Both the position numbers and the translations under genes were made by a program. 43,181 nucleotides of DNA, from contig NZ_CALKTC010000015.1 in assembly GCF_937996225.1 (NCBI RefSeq), positions 1 through 43,181 of the forward strand. The letters are read 5' to 3'. The notes under the pieces are model-generated. The model saw only the letters and a list, made by a program, of their open reading frames with translations, had not been told where the DNA came from and searched no databases. Position 1 is the stretch's first letter; each line of letters begins with the position of its first letter. Shown piece after piece: positions 32,674-41,427 of the stretch. The DNA comes from an uncultured Campylobacter sp. (lineage in GTDB: Bacteria > Campylobacterota > Campylobacteria > Campylobacterales > Campylobacteraceae).

Positions 32674-34422
32674 AAGCCCGCCCAGCTCGCTAAGCAGGAT
32701 ACCTGCTAGTATCAGCGCCGCGCCTAAAATTTGAAGCGCACTTAGCTTCTCGCCGAAAGCATACCCCATCACGCCCGCGCTTACGGGCTCCAGCGCGAAA
32801 ATAAGCACCGTTTTTATCTCGCTTATGCCGCGATTTTGCGCCATCGTTTGGATCACAAACGCCGCGACGGTGGCAAAGATCGAGGTTAAAACCAGCGCGA
32901 AAACAAAATCAAAGTTCGGCGAAAAGATCAAATTCCCAAGCACCTTTATCTCGCCTTCAAATTCGGCGTGCGGGACAAAAACTGCCGCGATCAGCGCGCA
33001 GACGCAGACGCAGATAAACTGCACGATCACAAAGCCGTAGAGATTACTTTTGCGCGCGCAGACGCCCGTAAATACGATATGAAGCGCGTATGAAAACGCC
33101 GAAACTAGCGTCAACCGCTCGCCTATGCCAAATCCCACCGCGCCGCTTGCTCCGCTTAAAAAATACAGCCCCAAAAGCGCCACAACCGCGCCGCCAAAGG
33201 CACTCGCACCGACCTTTTTGCCGAAAAACACAAGCATTAAAAAGGGCACGATGACGACGTTGAGCCCCAAAATGAACGCCACTGTTGATGATAGCGCATA
33301 ATCAAGCGCTATGGTCTGGCACGAAAAATCGCAAAATAGCATCAGCCCGCAAAATACGCCCCGCCCTATCGTGCCGCGGTCAAATTTGACGCCGAAGCGC
33401 AGGCAGGCGAGGTAGGTAAAAATGCTCGCCGCCAAAAAGCGCCAAAACAAAAAGCTGAAAACATCGCCGCTATGCAGCGCGCGCTGCACCGGCACGAAGG
33501 TACAACCCCAAACGATCGCTACGAAAAGCAGCCCTAAATCCCACAGCCTGCTAGGCGGAGCGGGGTTTTGCGCGCGACTTTGCGCGGAATTGGAATTTTG
33601 CCCGAAACTCTGCGAGGAATTCGAGCTTTGCGTAGAATTTAAATTTTTTGCGGAGTTAAAATTCTGTGTAGCATTATAATTTTGCGGAGCGCCGAGGCTT
33701 CGCGCGGCGCCATAGTTAAAGCTCTGCGGCGTGCTAGCTGAGCATAGATCATTCGCAAAGTTCTCGGTAAAATTTTTCTCGGAGCGTCGCGTATGAGCAT
33801 CGGCGAGGCTTTTTGCGGGGCTAAAATTTGGATCGTTTGCGACACTTATGCGGCTCGACAAACCCGCGCTATTTACGCCGCTATGAGTGGAATTTTTCGT
33901 AAAATTTATTATAAAATTTCGCTTGAAATTTCTTGCGGAATTTTCGCAAGGATCTGTTTTGGAGGATTTCGCGGAATTTAAAGCTTCGGTTTCGGTGCGG
34001 CTCATATCCTGCGCGGGTTTTAAATTTAACGCAAGAGCTGCGGAATTTAAAGCGGATTTTCTCCCTGGATTTTTGACGCGCGGAGCGGAATAGGGCGCTA
34101 CGAGACTATGCACGGCAAAACTGACCGAGGCACGATTGCGTGCGGCGAAACCGGCCGAAGCGGGATAAAATTTTAAATTTCTTTCGCGGATAAAATTTAA
34201 CTCGGCGGCCGCGTCTTGAAATTTGAAATTTCTTTTGAAGTGGCAAGCGAAAGCGAAATTTACCGCACCGCCGTGGGCTATGTTTTTTACGCACGCAAAC
34301 GCCGCATTTGAAGCAGAATTTAAAGCTGTATTTTTCGCGCGCTCGTGCACCGGATCTAAGATAAAATTTAAAGCGGGTTCTGAATTAAAATTTTCCGCGG
34401 GCTCCAAGATAGAATTTTTCAT
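32617..34422 (-). CDS. DMT (EamA) transporter with 290-residue low-complexity N-terminus
   Basis: A 601-residue frame. Residues about 294-601 form a full drug/metabolite transporter of ten helices with two EamA repeats (LLFVAIVWGCTFVPVQRAL, FLILGLNV-like, then GFGIGERLTLVSAFSYAL). Residues 1-293 are Asn/Ser/Ala/Phe-rich, with recurring ALNSA, NFKRNF and NFNSA blocks, and are encoded by AAATTT-rich DNA like the intergenic gaps. There is no ATG or GTG near the EamA start: the nearest in-frame starts are a TTG in AGLSS (about 200) and ATG 34,005. The ATG at 34,422 has no clear ribosome site. Translation therefore probably includes much of the extension. The substrate is unknown. Confidence 0.72.
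   Translation of the reverse strand: MKNSILEPAENFNSEPALNFILDPVHERAKNTALNSASNAAFACVKNIAHGGAVNFAFACHFKRNFKFQDAAAELNFIRERNLKFYPASAGFAARNRASVSFAVHSLVAPYSAPRVKNPGRKSALNSAALALNLKPAQDMSRTETEALNSAKSSKTDPCENSARNFKRNFIINFTKNSTHSGVNSAGLSSRISVANDPNFSPAKSLADAHTRRSEKNFTENFANDLCSASTPQSFNYGAARSLGAPQNYNATQNFNSAKNLNSTQSSNSSQSFGQNSNSAQSRAQNPAPPSRLWDLGLLFVAIVWGCTFVPVQRALHSGDVFSFLFWRFLAASIFTYLACLRFGVKFDRGTIGRGVFCGLMLFCDFSCQTIALDYALSSTVAFILGLNVVIVPFLMLVFFGKKVGASAFGGAVVALLGLYFLSGASGAVGFGIGERLTLVSAFSYALHIVFTGVCARKSNLYGFVIVQFICVCVCALIAAVFVPHAEFEGEIKVLGNLIFSPNFDFVFALVLTSIFATVAAFVIQTMAQNRGISEIKTVLIFALEPVSAGVMGYAFGEKLSALQILGAALILAGILLSELGGLLGAKFAKDRACEKADRGD
33544..34422 (-). repeat. Repeat-like AAATTT-rich DNA forming the DMT N-terminal extension
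   Basis: About 880 bases with the same texture as the intergenic regions (TTTAAATT and AATTTAAA words among GCG-rich stretches) that nevertheless stay open in one frame for 293 codons. The word TTTAAAT is read as TTT AAA T or TTA AAT, avoiding the TAA it contains. In comparable intergenic DNA stops are frequent, so the open frame may be selected. Confidence 0.5.
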
Positions 34423-34467
34423 AAATTTAAAGTAAAATTTCGCTGAGATCTTATCGTGGTTGCGCGC

Positions 34468-35097
34468 CTATCTGATCGTCTTTATGGCGTTTAAAATCGC
34501 GCCAGAGTTTTTGCGAAACTCCTTTTCGTTTTTGCTTAAAAAATCGAAGCTTTCGTTGATGAAGGCGCTACTGAATTCGCTACTAAAATCGTCTCCAGGC
34601 TCGCGTCCGACGGCACTTTTAAAGCTTTTAGCAAAGCTCGCGTCGGCTCCTAGTTCACGTGCCAAAGGGCGAATGATTTCGTAAATTTCATCAAAGGCGT
34701 TTGTGCGCAGATAGTGGCTAAATAGCATCTCGCCGCTCATTACTGCCTTGGTATCGGCTTTGGACATATCTTTTATTTTAGCGAGTAGGAGCTTTTTGAT
34801 CGGCTCTACGGCAAGACTTAGCTTCTTGCTCGCCAGCCTTTGCATATTCTGCACGGCGATGCTTTTTTTGCCCGCGCGCTCGGTAATGTAGCTAGGCAGA
34901 TCGAGCTCGTAATCCTGCACGCCAGTGCGTTCGTATTCATTTGCGGCACGCTCTATCAAAGTGCTTAGTGAGTTTTTAAAATTTTCACTATCGCCTGCGC
35001 CCGCACTAAGCATCACGTCTAGTCCCTTTACGGCGACCTCTTCCCAGCTAGCAGTTGCAAATAGCGGCAATAAACAAAGGATTAATTTTTTAAGCAA
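34468..35097 (-). CDS. Exported protein, DUF4197-like (uncertain)
   Basis: A 209-residue protein with a signal peptide (MLKKLILCLLPLFATASWEE). The mature part is helical, with a central block MSGEMLFSHYLRTNAFDEIYEIIRPLARE that recalls the DUF4197 family, but the match is weak. There are no cysteines beyond the signal, no lipobox and no membrane helix after the signal, so a soluble periplasmic location is expected. It is divergent from mntP with 86 bases between. No function can be proposed. Confidence 0.65.
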   Translation of the reverse strand: MLKKLILCLLPLFATASWEEVAVKGLDVMLSAGAGDSENFKNSLSTLIERAANEYERTGVQDYELDLPSYITERAGKKSIAVQNMQRLASKKLSLAVEPIKKLLLAKIKDMSKADTKAVMSGEMLFSHYLRTNAFDEIYEIIRPLARELGADASFAKSFKSAVGREPGDDFSSEFSSAFINESFDFLSKNEKEFRKNSGAILNAIKTIR

Positions 35098-35146
35098 AGT
35101 TTTTCCCTAATTAAAGATTGATTATTTTATTTCGAAAATTTTAATG

Positions 35147-35152
35147 TATAAT
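35147..35152 (+). promoter_or_regulatory. Extended -10 promoter of mntP
   Basis: TGTATAAT places an extended -10 box 32 bases before the mntP ATG; a second TATAAT at 35,162-35,167 is too close to the start to be the main one. The leader is too short for a manganese riboswitch of the yybP-ykoY type. Confidence 0.5.
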
Positions 35153-35183
35153 CAACGCTTTTATAATACCAAAAGGGCTAAAT

Positions 35184-35738
35184 ATGGAGCTTTTACTCAT
35201 CGCTTTTGCGCTTGCGATGGACAGCGTCGCGCTTAGTATCTCAAACGGCGCGAAATATCCGAATTTTAAATTTGCACAGATCGCGCGCGTCGCGTTTTTC
35301 TACGCGGCGGCTCAATTTATAATGCCGCTTGCGGGCTATGCTTTGGGGATAAATTTTGTAAAATTTATCGCGCAGATCGATCACTTCGTCGCGTTTGGAA
35401 TTTTATCGTTTTTAGGCGTTAAGATGATCGCGGAATCCCGCCGCGAGCAGGACGAGCCAGCTCTACGTCTAAGCACAAAGGAGCTGGTGCTGGGCGCGAT
35501 CGCAACCAGCATCGATGCTATGGCCGTGGGCGTGACCTTTGCGTTTGGCGAGATAAACATCCTCTACGCCTGTTGCATAATCGGGCTCATCTGCTTCGCG
35601 CTGTGCGTCGCGGCGTGCTACGCAGGCAAGCTAACGGGCGAATATCTGCACTCAAAGGCGCTCGTTTTAGGCGGCGCGATTTTGATCCTAATCGGGGTTA
35701 AAATTTTACTCTCGCACCTCGGCGTTATCGATATTTAG
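35184..35738 (+). CDS. mntP: Manganese efflux pump MntP
   Basis: A 184-residue membrane protein with six helices of the MntP (DUF204) family, which exports manganese. The two Asp-containing repeats are visible: FALAMDSVALSISNG (about residues 8-22) and AIATSIDAMAVGVTFAFG (about 107-124). The length is typical. AAAAGGG precedes the ATG. Its presence near znuBC and a TerC-like gene suggests an emphasis on metal balance, although they are not in one operon. Confidence 0.92.
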   Translation: MELLLIAFALAMDSVALSISNGAKYPNFKFAQIARVAFFYAAAQFIMPLAGYALGINFVKFIAQIDHFVAFGILSFLGVKMIAESRREQDEPALRLSTKELVLGAIATSIDAMAVGVTFAFGEINILYACCIIGLICFALCVAACYAGKLTGEYLHSKALVLGGAILILIGVKILLSHLGVIDI

Positions 35739-35756
35739 CGGCTTTTAAGCGCCGCT
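35737..35756 (+). terminator. Short hairpin at the mntP stop codon
   Basis: AGCGGC and GCCGCT pair around TTTTAAGC, starting inside the stop codon, and are followed by TTGCGATAATTTTT. The stem is short and the T-run is displaced by eight bases, so this is a weak terminator candidate. Confidence 0.33.
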
Positions 35757-35793
35757 TTGCGATAATTTTTAAAACTAATTCGCAGGAGCGAAA

Positions 35794-36924
35794 ATGAAAA
35801 ATTTAATAAATTTAAGCGGCGGTGACCGTCTAAATTTGCGCGTAGAGGGTCAAATTTTGCTAAGCGAGAGCATCAAAAACGGCAAAACTAGGCAGACGCA
35901 AAAGGAGTTTGAAAGCGCTGGCGAGGCGCAAAAAGCCTGCGCGAAAAAGGAGTGGGAGAGCCTAAAGAAGGGCTATGTCCTGCAAAATGCAAACGCGAAA
36001 GCGGGCGAAGCGAGTTTGCACGTCTATATCGGCGGCGGATACACGGGCGCGCTAGCCTTTGCGGGCGCGGAAGGTGAGCTTTTCGTCTATAAATGCGGCG
36101 GCTACAAAGATGGCGGCGCGCTGGATGACTTTCTCATCAGGCTGGACGCAAGCGGCGCCGTAAAGCAGCAGATAGTCCTGCCAAAGCCGCTTGCGTGGCA
36201 GGCGGAGCGTGCGGGCGAAATTTTGCTTTTGGATCTGGATCATTTTATCTTTAAATTTGACCCGGCAAGAGGCGAATTTAGCGATCTCTCTCAAGGGTTA
36301 AGCTTTAAAAACAGCAAAGAATTTACGAGTTTCGTTTGCGCTGCGAAAGATACGGCGGCGTTTGCGATGTTCGGTCAAATTTTTACTCTGCGCGGCGGCG
36401 AGATTTCGCCTCTGGCCGAATACAAATCCGAAATGAAAAGCTATACGCCGATCTTGTGCGCCGCGATTAGCGATGACGGCACGCGACTTGCGCTTCATTG
36501 CAAGCAAAACGAGATCAAAATTTTAAGCACGCTAAGCGGAGAAGTTTTAAACGAGATAAAAGGCGATTTCGGGGTTTTTGATAAAATTTGCTTTTTGGCT
36601 GACGGCTCGATGCTGGGCAAGGAGCGCTACACTAGCAAGCTAGTTTGCCTTGACGCTGCAAGCGGCGAGCGGTTAAAGCCCGCGTGGCTAAGAGGCGAAT
36701 GCGCCGAGGCGGACGAGCTTTGCGTTAGCGCGGACGGTTTGCGGCTGGTGCTAATAAACTACGACAAGGCTCGCATCGTCGATCTAAAAAGCGGAAATTT
36801 GCGGCTTAGCTTTGAGCTCTCGCATGTCGTGAAGCGCTGCGAAGCGAAATTTGAGCGTATAAACGGCGAGGAATTTTTGGCCGTACGCACCGACTACGGC
36901 TGCTTTAGCTTATATCGCGTTTAA
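35794..36924 (+). CDS. WGR-like domain plus beta-propeller-like protein
   Basis: A 376-residue soluble protein. Residues 1-65 resemble a WGR domain: a short sheet (LNLRVEGQILLSESIKNGKT), then EFESAGEAQKACAKKEWESLKKGYV, which fits the helix and KGY end of that fold, although the WGR triplet itself is not present. Residues about 75-376 are repeated beta strands with SDDGTRLALH and SADGLRLVLINYD blocks typical of WD40/propeller blades. There is no signal peptide. WGR domains bind nucleic acid or partner proteins. The role is unknown. GCAGGAGCG precedes the ATG. It stands alone. Confidence 0.72.
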   Translation: MKNLINLSGGDRLNLRVEGQILLSESIKNGKTRQTQKEFESAGEAQKACAKKEWESLKKGYVLQNANAKAGEASLHVYIGGGYTGALAFAGAEGELFVYKCGGYKDGGALDDFLIRLDASGAVKQQIVLPKPLAWQAERAGEILLLDLDHFIFKFDPARGEFSDLSQGLSFKNSKEFTSFVCAAKDTAAFAMFGQIFTLRGGEISPLAEYKSEMKSYTPILCAAISDDGTRLALHCKQNEIKILSTLSGEVLNEIKGDFGVFDKICFLADGSMLGKERYTSKLVCLDAASGERLKPAWLRGECAEADELCVSADGLRLVLINYDKARIVDLKSGNLRLSFELSHVVKRCEAKFERINGEEFLAVRTDYGCFSLYRV

Positions 36925-36993
36925 ATTTAAAATAGCACGGGGCCATTAAATTTACAATGCGGATTTACGAATAAAACCGCAAAATTAAAATTT

Positions 36994-37030
36994 ATCGGCG
37001 GGTTTTCCCCGCGCAAATTTACCCGCCGAT
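36994..37030. terminator. Bidirectional terminator-like hairpin
   Basis: ATCGGCGGGT (36,994-37,003) and ACCCGCCGAT (37,021-37,030) form a perfect 10-bp stem with a 17-base loop. On the minus strand it is followed by AAATTTTAATTTT. It lies midway between convergent genes ending at 36,924 and 37,046 and could stop both. Confidence 0.55.
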
Positions 37031-37045
37031 CAGAAATACAAAAAT

Positions 37046-37804
37046 TTAAGCCGCCTTAATCTCTCGTAGCCTATACCAAGCGATGATTTGTAAGATAAAC
37101 GCCGCCAGAAGTATAAAATATCCGATAGCTATAGCGACCGTTAGCGCACCGATGACCGTGCAAATGAAGTAATAGAGGAAAAATTTATCGCCCGATATTC
37201 TTGAAAGCTCATTATAAACTTGGAATTCTTTAAAAAACGCATAGATCATACTGATTATGCCGGCGATGAAGAAAATGACGCCGATGGCTATGCCGATACC
37301 GCTGGCACCGCCATATTTAGCGCTAGCGCCTATCAGTGCGAATACCCCCATAGTCACACCTATAAAGATAAGTATGGTCGCTACGACGGTGGCTACTAGA
37401 TAAATGATGTAGTTTTTCTTAAGCGTAGGGCTGGCGGCTTTATTTGAAAGCTTGATGATAGCGAGCAATATACATATAAAACCTGCGATGACGAAAACTA
37501 AACCGATAAACGGAATAACGCCTAAAATCGGTAGCGCCGATCCCGCTAGTCCAAGCGTTCTGATGGTTGATAAATTATCATCCCCAAGAGAAAAATTAGA
37601 GAAATCTACGTTAATGAGCTTTGTTTTTGTAAGGTATATCTCCTTTGCAGTTTGCCCCTCTGCGATAAAATCAACTTCATCGCCTTTACTCAAAACGACT
37701 GGTTTGCCTTCCTCGTTTGCCGATTTCACATCCTCTTGCTGGTATGAGTAGCGGCTCTCATCTGCGGCAAGGATAATGCCCTTAGCCAAAATAGTTCCTT
37801 TCAC
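37046..37804 (-). CDS. Membrane protein with cold-shock-like N-terminus and DUF996-like region
   Basis: A 252-residue protein. I start it at GTG 37,804, which has an excellent AAAGGAG seven bases upstream; the ATG at 37,855 has none. Residues 1-60 (KGTILAKGIILAADESRYSY, then KGDEVDFIAEG) resemble an OB-type cold-shock-like fold seen fused to membrane proteins. The rest has about five helices; the first pair, with SALPILGVIPFIGLVFVIAGFI, resembles the DUF996 family. The function is unknown. It faces the convergent propeller gene across a hairpin. Confidence 0.72.
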   Translation of the reverse strand: MKGTILAKGIILAADESRYSYQQEDVKSANEEGKPVVLSKGDEVDFIAEGQTAKEIYLTKTKLINVDFSNFSLGDDNLSTIRTLGLAGSALPILGVIPFIGLVFVIAGFICILLAIIKLSNKAASPTLKKNYIIYLVATVVATILIFIGVTMGVFALIGASAKYGGASGIGIAIGVIFFIAGIISMIYAFFKEFQVYNELSRISGDKFFLYYFICTVIGALTVAIAIGYFILLAAFILQIIAWYRLREIKAA

Positions 37805-38114
37805 AGTCTCTCCTTTGAAATTAAATAAAATGTGGATTATATATTTTTTAAACAAAAGCTTATCTTAAAGATAGTAGTTCAGCATCAAATCCGCTTTATC
37901 CGCGGTCAAATTTACCCGAAGGATCATCTTACTCACCACTCTTTCGCAGCGTGAAATTTTAATCTTATCATAGCGCAGCTCTACGCCCGAACTCACGCCC
38001 TGCCGCACGCTCAAAACATAAAATTTCAAAATTTAAAAGCGGTCGGGGGCCTCAATTTAAATCCGTCGCCTAGGAATTCTAAATTAACTCAAATTTTAAA
38101 ATTTAAAAAGGCTT

Positions 38115-38906
38115 TTATTTTTTACCCGCCAGAAGCTTTGAGCTACCTAGCATCAGCCATTTGGCTTCGCGCGGGCCCATAAAAAGCCCCTGCGTCGTAT
38201 CTATAAGCTCGACCCGCTCATAGCCCTGCTCCTTAAGCCGCGCGATGAAAGCGTCCATGTCGCCGTAGTTTCCGCGCGAAAAAAGATCATGGATTGCGAA
38301 GCTGCCGCCCTTTTTAAGCACGCGGAGCGTCTCTAAAAGCAGCGCCTGGCGGTCCTTGCGCATGATGTTGTGATAGACGTAGTTGCTTGTAACCGCATCG
38401 AAGCTGCCGTCCTCAAAGGGCAGCTGCGTGGCGTCGGCCTGCTCAAAGCTAGTGTTTTGCACCCCTTCGGCGCGCGCGTTGGATTCGCACAGCTGTTTAT
38501 TAAAAGACGCGTACTCAAAGCCCCAGCGATCGACGCCTAGCACCGATGCGTGCGGGTTGCGCTTGGCGACGGCGATCGTTAGCGCGCCGCTGCCGCAGCC
38601 TACGTCCAGCCCGCGCCCGCCCTCGGGTAGATCCACGTATTTCGCCGTGCCCTCTACGATCGCGCGAGAGAGCTGACGTTTGCCGCCGTAATCAAACGCG
38701 CGGTACCACACGACGCAGTAGATCGCAAAGCAGCCCAAAACCAGCGCCGCGGCACCAAAAAGCCCAGCAAGGAACCACCTTAGCACGCCGCCAACAAAAG
38801 CGCCGCAAACGCCGAAAACCAAAAACAAAACTAGCGCTACGCCCGCACCTGCGGCAAAGCCCACGATCATGCCCTTAGGCACCCAGTTTTTATAGTCCGG
38901 TTTCAT
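38115..38906 (-). CDS. Membrane-anchored class I SAM methyltransferase
   Basis: A 263-residue protein. Two N-terminal helices (about 12-36 and 41-67) tether a methyltransferase domain to the inner membrane. The SAM motif is GLDVGCGSGALTIAVA (about residues 98-113), followed by the acidic VLGVDRW and the motif DGSFDAVTSNYVYHNI. The domain belongs to the Methyltransf_11/UbiE-like group. The substrate is unknown; small lipophilic molecules are common for membrane-bound members. The ATG is preceded by AAGGAGCGAAG. A 14-bp AAATTT palindrome lies just after the stop (38,091-38,104). Confidence 0.82.
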   Translation of the reverse strand: MKPDYKNWVPKGMIVGFAAGAGVALVLFLVFGVCGAFVGGVLRWFLAGLFGAAALVLGCFAIYCVVWYRAFDYGGKRQLSRAIVEGTAKYVDLPEGGRGLDVGCGSGALTIAVAKRNPHASVLGVDRWGFEYASFNKQLCESNARAEGVQNTSFEQADATQLPFEDGSFDAVTSNYVYHNIMRKDRQALLLETLRVLKKGGSFAIHDLFSRGNYGDMDAFIARLKEQGYERVELIDTTQGLFMGPREAKWLMLGSSKLLAGKK

Positions 38907-39025
38907 CTTCGCTCCTTTTATTAAATTTAATCTCGCGGCGGCAAAGCACGCTGCGGCGAAATTTTAAATTCCGCCCGTAAATTTTAAATTTCGCAGCTCA
39001 AACCTCGCTTAAATTTAAACGCACG

Positions 39026-41101
39026 CTAATAGGTGTATTTAAACTCCGCGTAATAGTTGCGCCCTGGAGCCGGAGTATAGTCGTCTGCGCGTAAATTTTG
39101 GTTGTAATTGTACTCCTCGTCAAAGACGTTTTTGACTCCGGCGCTTATCAAAAACCCACTTGCGAAGCGGTACGCAGCGCCCAGATCTACGATCGTGTGC
39201 GAGTCGATCCTATCGTGGTTGGTGTCGTGCGATGATGAGAAATATTTAAAATCGCTCATCAGCGTTAAATTTCTAATCGGCTCGTAATCGACGCCCAAAA
39301 CGAACTTCGAGCGCTCCACTAGCGGAACCTGCTTGCCTTTATCCGCACCGGATTGGATCTTGGCGTCCACGTATGAAAAGGTCTCGCTGAGCTTTAAATT
39401 TGAAAGCAGGCTTTGCTCTGCATACAGCTCCACGCCCTTGCGGCGCGTCTCGTCGATATTGATAAAATGCCAACCGTCGGTGATCGAGCTGCCCAAGGTT
39501 TCGTTTACGATCTCGTTTTTCGTATCGGTCCAAAAGATCGTAGCGCTTACGTATTGCCCGTATATCAGATCTTTAAGACCGATCTCGTAGGTTTTAAAGG
39601 TTTCGGATTTGAGGTTATTAAGCACGTAAGGACCGTTGCGACCGAGCTTATCGATGAGTTGATTAGGACCTGGGGAGATATAGCCGCGCTCAAATTTAAA
39701 ATATAGATTGCCGTCTTTGGAATAATTAAAATTCGGCGTGATCTCAAAAGCGTAGTTGTTTTTATGATCGCTTACTCGGGTACTATTTTGCGTCTGCGAG
39801 ATTATGTTTCCCATCATTTTCCTAGTCGTTAAAACCCTGCGATCTACTTTGTATTCGGCGCGCTCAAACCGCCCGCCCGCACTAAGCGAAAACAGATCGG
39901 TGAAATTGTGCTTTTCTAGAGCATAGACCGAGTGGGTAAGCTTTTGCATATCAAAGATCGTAAGCTGTGAACGGCTCATCATAGGATTCATCGGAATGAT
40001 ATAGTCAATCTTGCGAAAGCCCTTGTTTTTGAGATAATCATATCCCGCTATGAACTCGCCGCTGTCGTAGTCGAGCTTGCCCTTTAAATTTGCCCCTTCT
40101 TTGCGATCTTTCATCACAAATCCCTTTTGCAAAATTCTAATATCTTGGTAATAAGGCTGTAAATTTGCTTCAAATCTATCGCCGAATTTCACCGCATAAT
40201 CCAAGTCAAAATTTAGTCGCGTGCTTTTAGTAAAGGTTCTCTCACCTCCTTGTTGGCGGCGATCCGCTTTAAGCTTGGCAAGACCCAGAGTAGGCACGGA
40301 ATAGGTTCTGGCGCGATAAAAACTCGGATCGAAAGAGATGCTTTGATCGTCCGAAATTTTATAATGCATCCCGAGCGAGCCGTAGTAGCCGGTATTTTTC
40401 TCGCCCTTGCGGTATCCGCGCTGCTTAAAGCCCTTAACGGCGGTTTTTAGAAACAGATTATCGCTCACGCCTCCGCCGAGCCCTAAATTTAGATCTTTAT
40501 AATTATACGACGCGATCTTGGTGGAGACATTGGCGTATGGGTATCTGGCGCCCTTTTTTGTGATGATATTTATCACGCCGCCGCTGGTGCCGCTGCCGTA
40601 AAGCACACTACCGCCGCCGGGGATGATCTCCACGCGCTCTATATCCTCAATAGGAACGAGATCTATCGGGATACTCGTCGGCGTCGTGTCGATCATATTG
40701 AGCGCGACTCCGTTAAGAAGGACCTTGACGGAGGTATTTGCCTTCTGGCCCTGTCCGCGCAGATCGACCGTATCGCCGTGAAAGCTAACCCCCGGCGCCT
40801 TTTCTAAAATTTCGCGCAGATCGCGGTAGCCGCGGTTTTCCATATCCTCCGCGGTGATGACCGAGACGTTGCGAACCTCGTTTTTAAGCATATCCTCAAA
40901 GCCCGTCGCGGTAACTACGATGGTGCCCAGCCTCGTGGCGTTCGCACCGGAAGCGTTTTTAGGGGCTGCGGAATTTACGGCTCCCGCGCCGGGCGCGCTG
41001 ATATTTTCGGACGTGGCGTTGTTTTCGGCTCCGTTTAATTGTAATGCGGCGCACAAACTTAGCGCGATCGCGGCATTTGAAAGATAAAATTTCTTAAACA
41101 T
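39026..41101 (-). CDS. TonB-dependent outer-membrane receptor
   Basis: A 691-residue receptor. I start it at ATG 41,101, preceded by GGGGAGAG, rather than the adjacent GTG. The signal peptide ends near LQLNGA, and a variable linker leads to a TonB box (GTIVVTATG). The plug has IERVEIIPGGGSVLYGSGTSGG, close to Campylobacter and Helicobacter iron-siderophore receptors. The barrel ends in YYAEFKYTY with the usual aromatic C-terminus. Substrate is probably ferric siderophore or another metal chelate; it cannot be fixed. It is unrelated in detail to the CirA-like receptor at 11,525. No transport partner adjoins it. Confidence 0.87.
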   Translation of the reverse strand: MFKKFYLSNAAIALSLCAALQLNGAENNATSENISAPGAGAVNSAAPKNASGANATRLGTIVVTATGFEDMLKNEVRNVSVITAEDMENRGYRDLREILEKAPGVSFHGDTVDLRGQGQKANTSVKVLLNGVALNMIDTTPTSIPIDLVPIEDIERVEIIPGGGSVLYGSGTSGGVINIITKKGARYPYANVSTKIASYNYKDLNLGLGGGVSDNLFLKTAVKGFKQRGYRKGEKNTGYYGSLGMHYKISDDQSISFDPSFYRARTYSVPTLGLAKLKADRRQQGGERTFTKSTRLNFDLDYAVKFGDRFEANLQPYYQDIRILQKGFVMKDRKEGANLKGKLDYDSGEFIAGYDYLKNKGFRKIDYIIPMNPMMSRSQLTIFDMQKLTHSVYALEKHNFTDLFSLSAGGRFERAEYKVDRRVLTTRKMMGNIISQTQNSTRVSDHKNNYAFEITPNFNYSKDGNLYFKFERGYISPGPNQLIDKLGRNGPYVLNNLKSETFKTYEIGLKDLIYGQYVSATIFWTDTKNEIVNETLGSSITDGWHFINIDETRRKGVELYAEQSLLSNLKLSETFSYVDAKIQSGADKGKQVPLVERSKFVLGVDYEPIRNLTLMSDFKYFSSSHDTNHDRIDSHTIVDLGAAYRFASGFLISAGVKNVFDEEYNYNQNLRADDYTPAPGRNYYAEFKYTY

Positions 41102-41152
41102 CACTCTCCCCTATTCAAAATTAGAATTTTGCGAATGATTTGCAAATGCTAT

Positions 41153-41158
41153 ATTATA
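41153..41158 (-). promoter_or_regulatory. TATAAT box upstream of the TonB receptor
   Basis: Read on the minus strand, TATAAT at 41,158-41,153 lies 52 bases before the ATG. A perfect 10-bp palindrome ATTTGCAAAT at 41,138-41,147 sits just downstream of it, where a repressor such as Fur could act, although it is not a canonical Fur site. Confidence 0.4.
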
Positions 41159-41385
41159 ATTTCTCTTGATTAAATAATAATAAATTTCAAAGATTAAAGA
41201 TAGATTTTTTAAAATTTTGGCTTAGATTGGATGAAATTTTGATCTTGAACGTTTTACGTAGCGCGGTAAAATTTCGGTTTTAAATTTAGACTCCTTAGCG
41301 ATTTTTATTTCTTAAAGCGGCAAATTTGCGAAGCGAATCTAGCTGAAATTTTAAAATTTAGCCAAATCCCTAAAATCATACCCGT

Positions 41386-41427
41386 CTAAAATGCGCCTAA
41401 AAGTATTAAACCTATCCTGGCGCTCAT
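41386..41427 (-). pseudogene. Truncated 5' copy of the 41,926-42,498 gene
   Basis: ATG at 41,427 begins MSARIGLILLGAF and then stops at TAG (41,386-41,388). The intact paralogue at 42,498 starts MSTRIGLILLGAFFVFE. The two also share the ribosome site TAGGAATAAAAA and about 15 bases further upstream. Homology ends right after the stop, so this is the broken-off head of a duplicated gene, lying directly downstream of the 41,468 gene. Confidence 0.75.

Noticed and set aside
35098..35183. Manganese riboswitch before mntP
   Set aside because: The leader between the TATAAT box and the ATG is under 30 bases, too short for a yybP-ykoY element.
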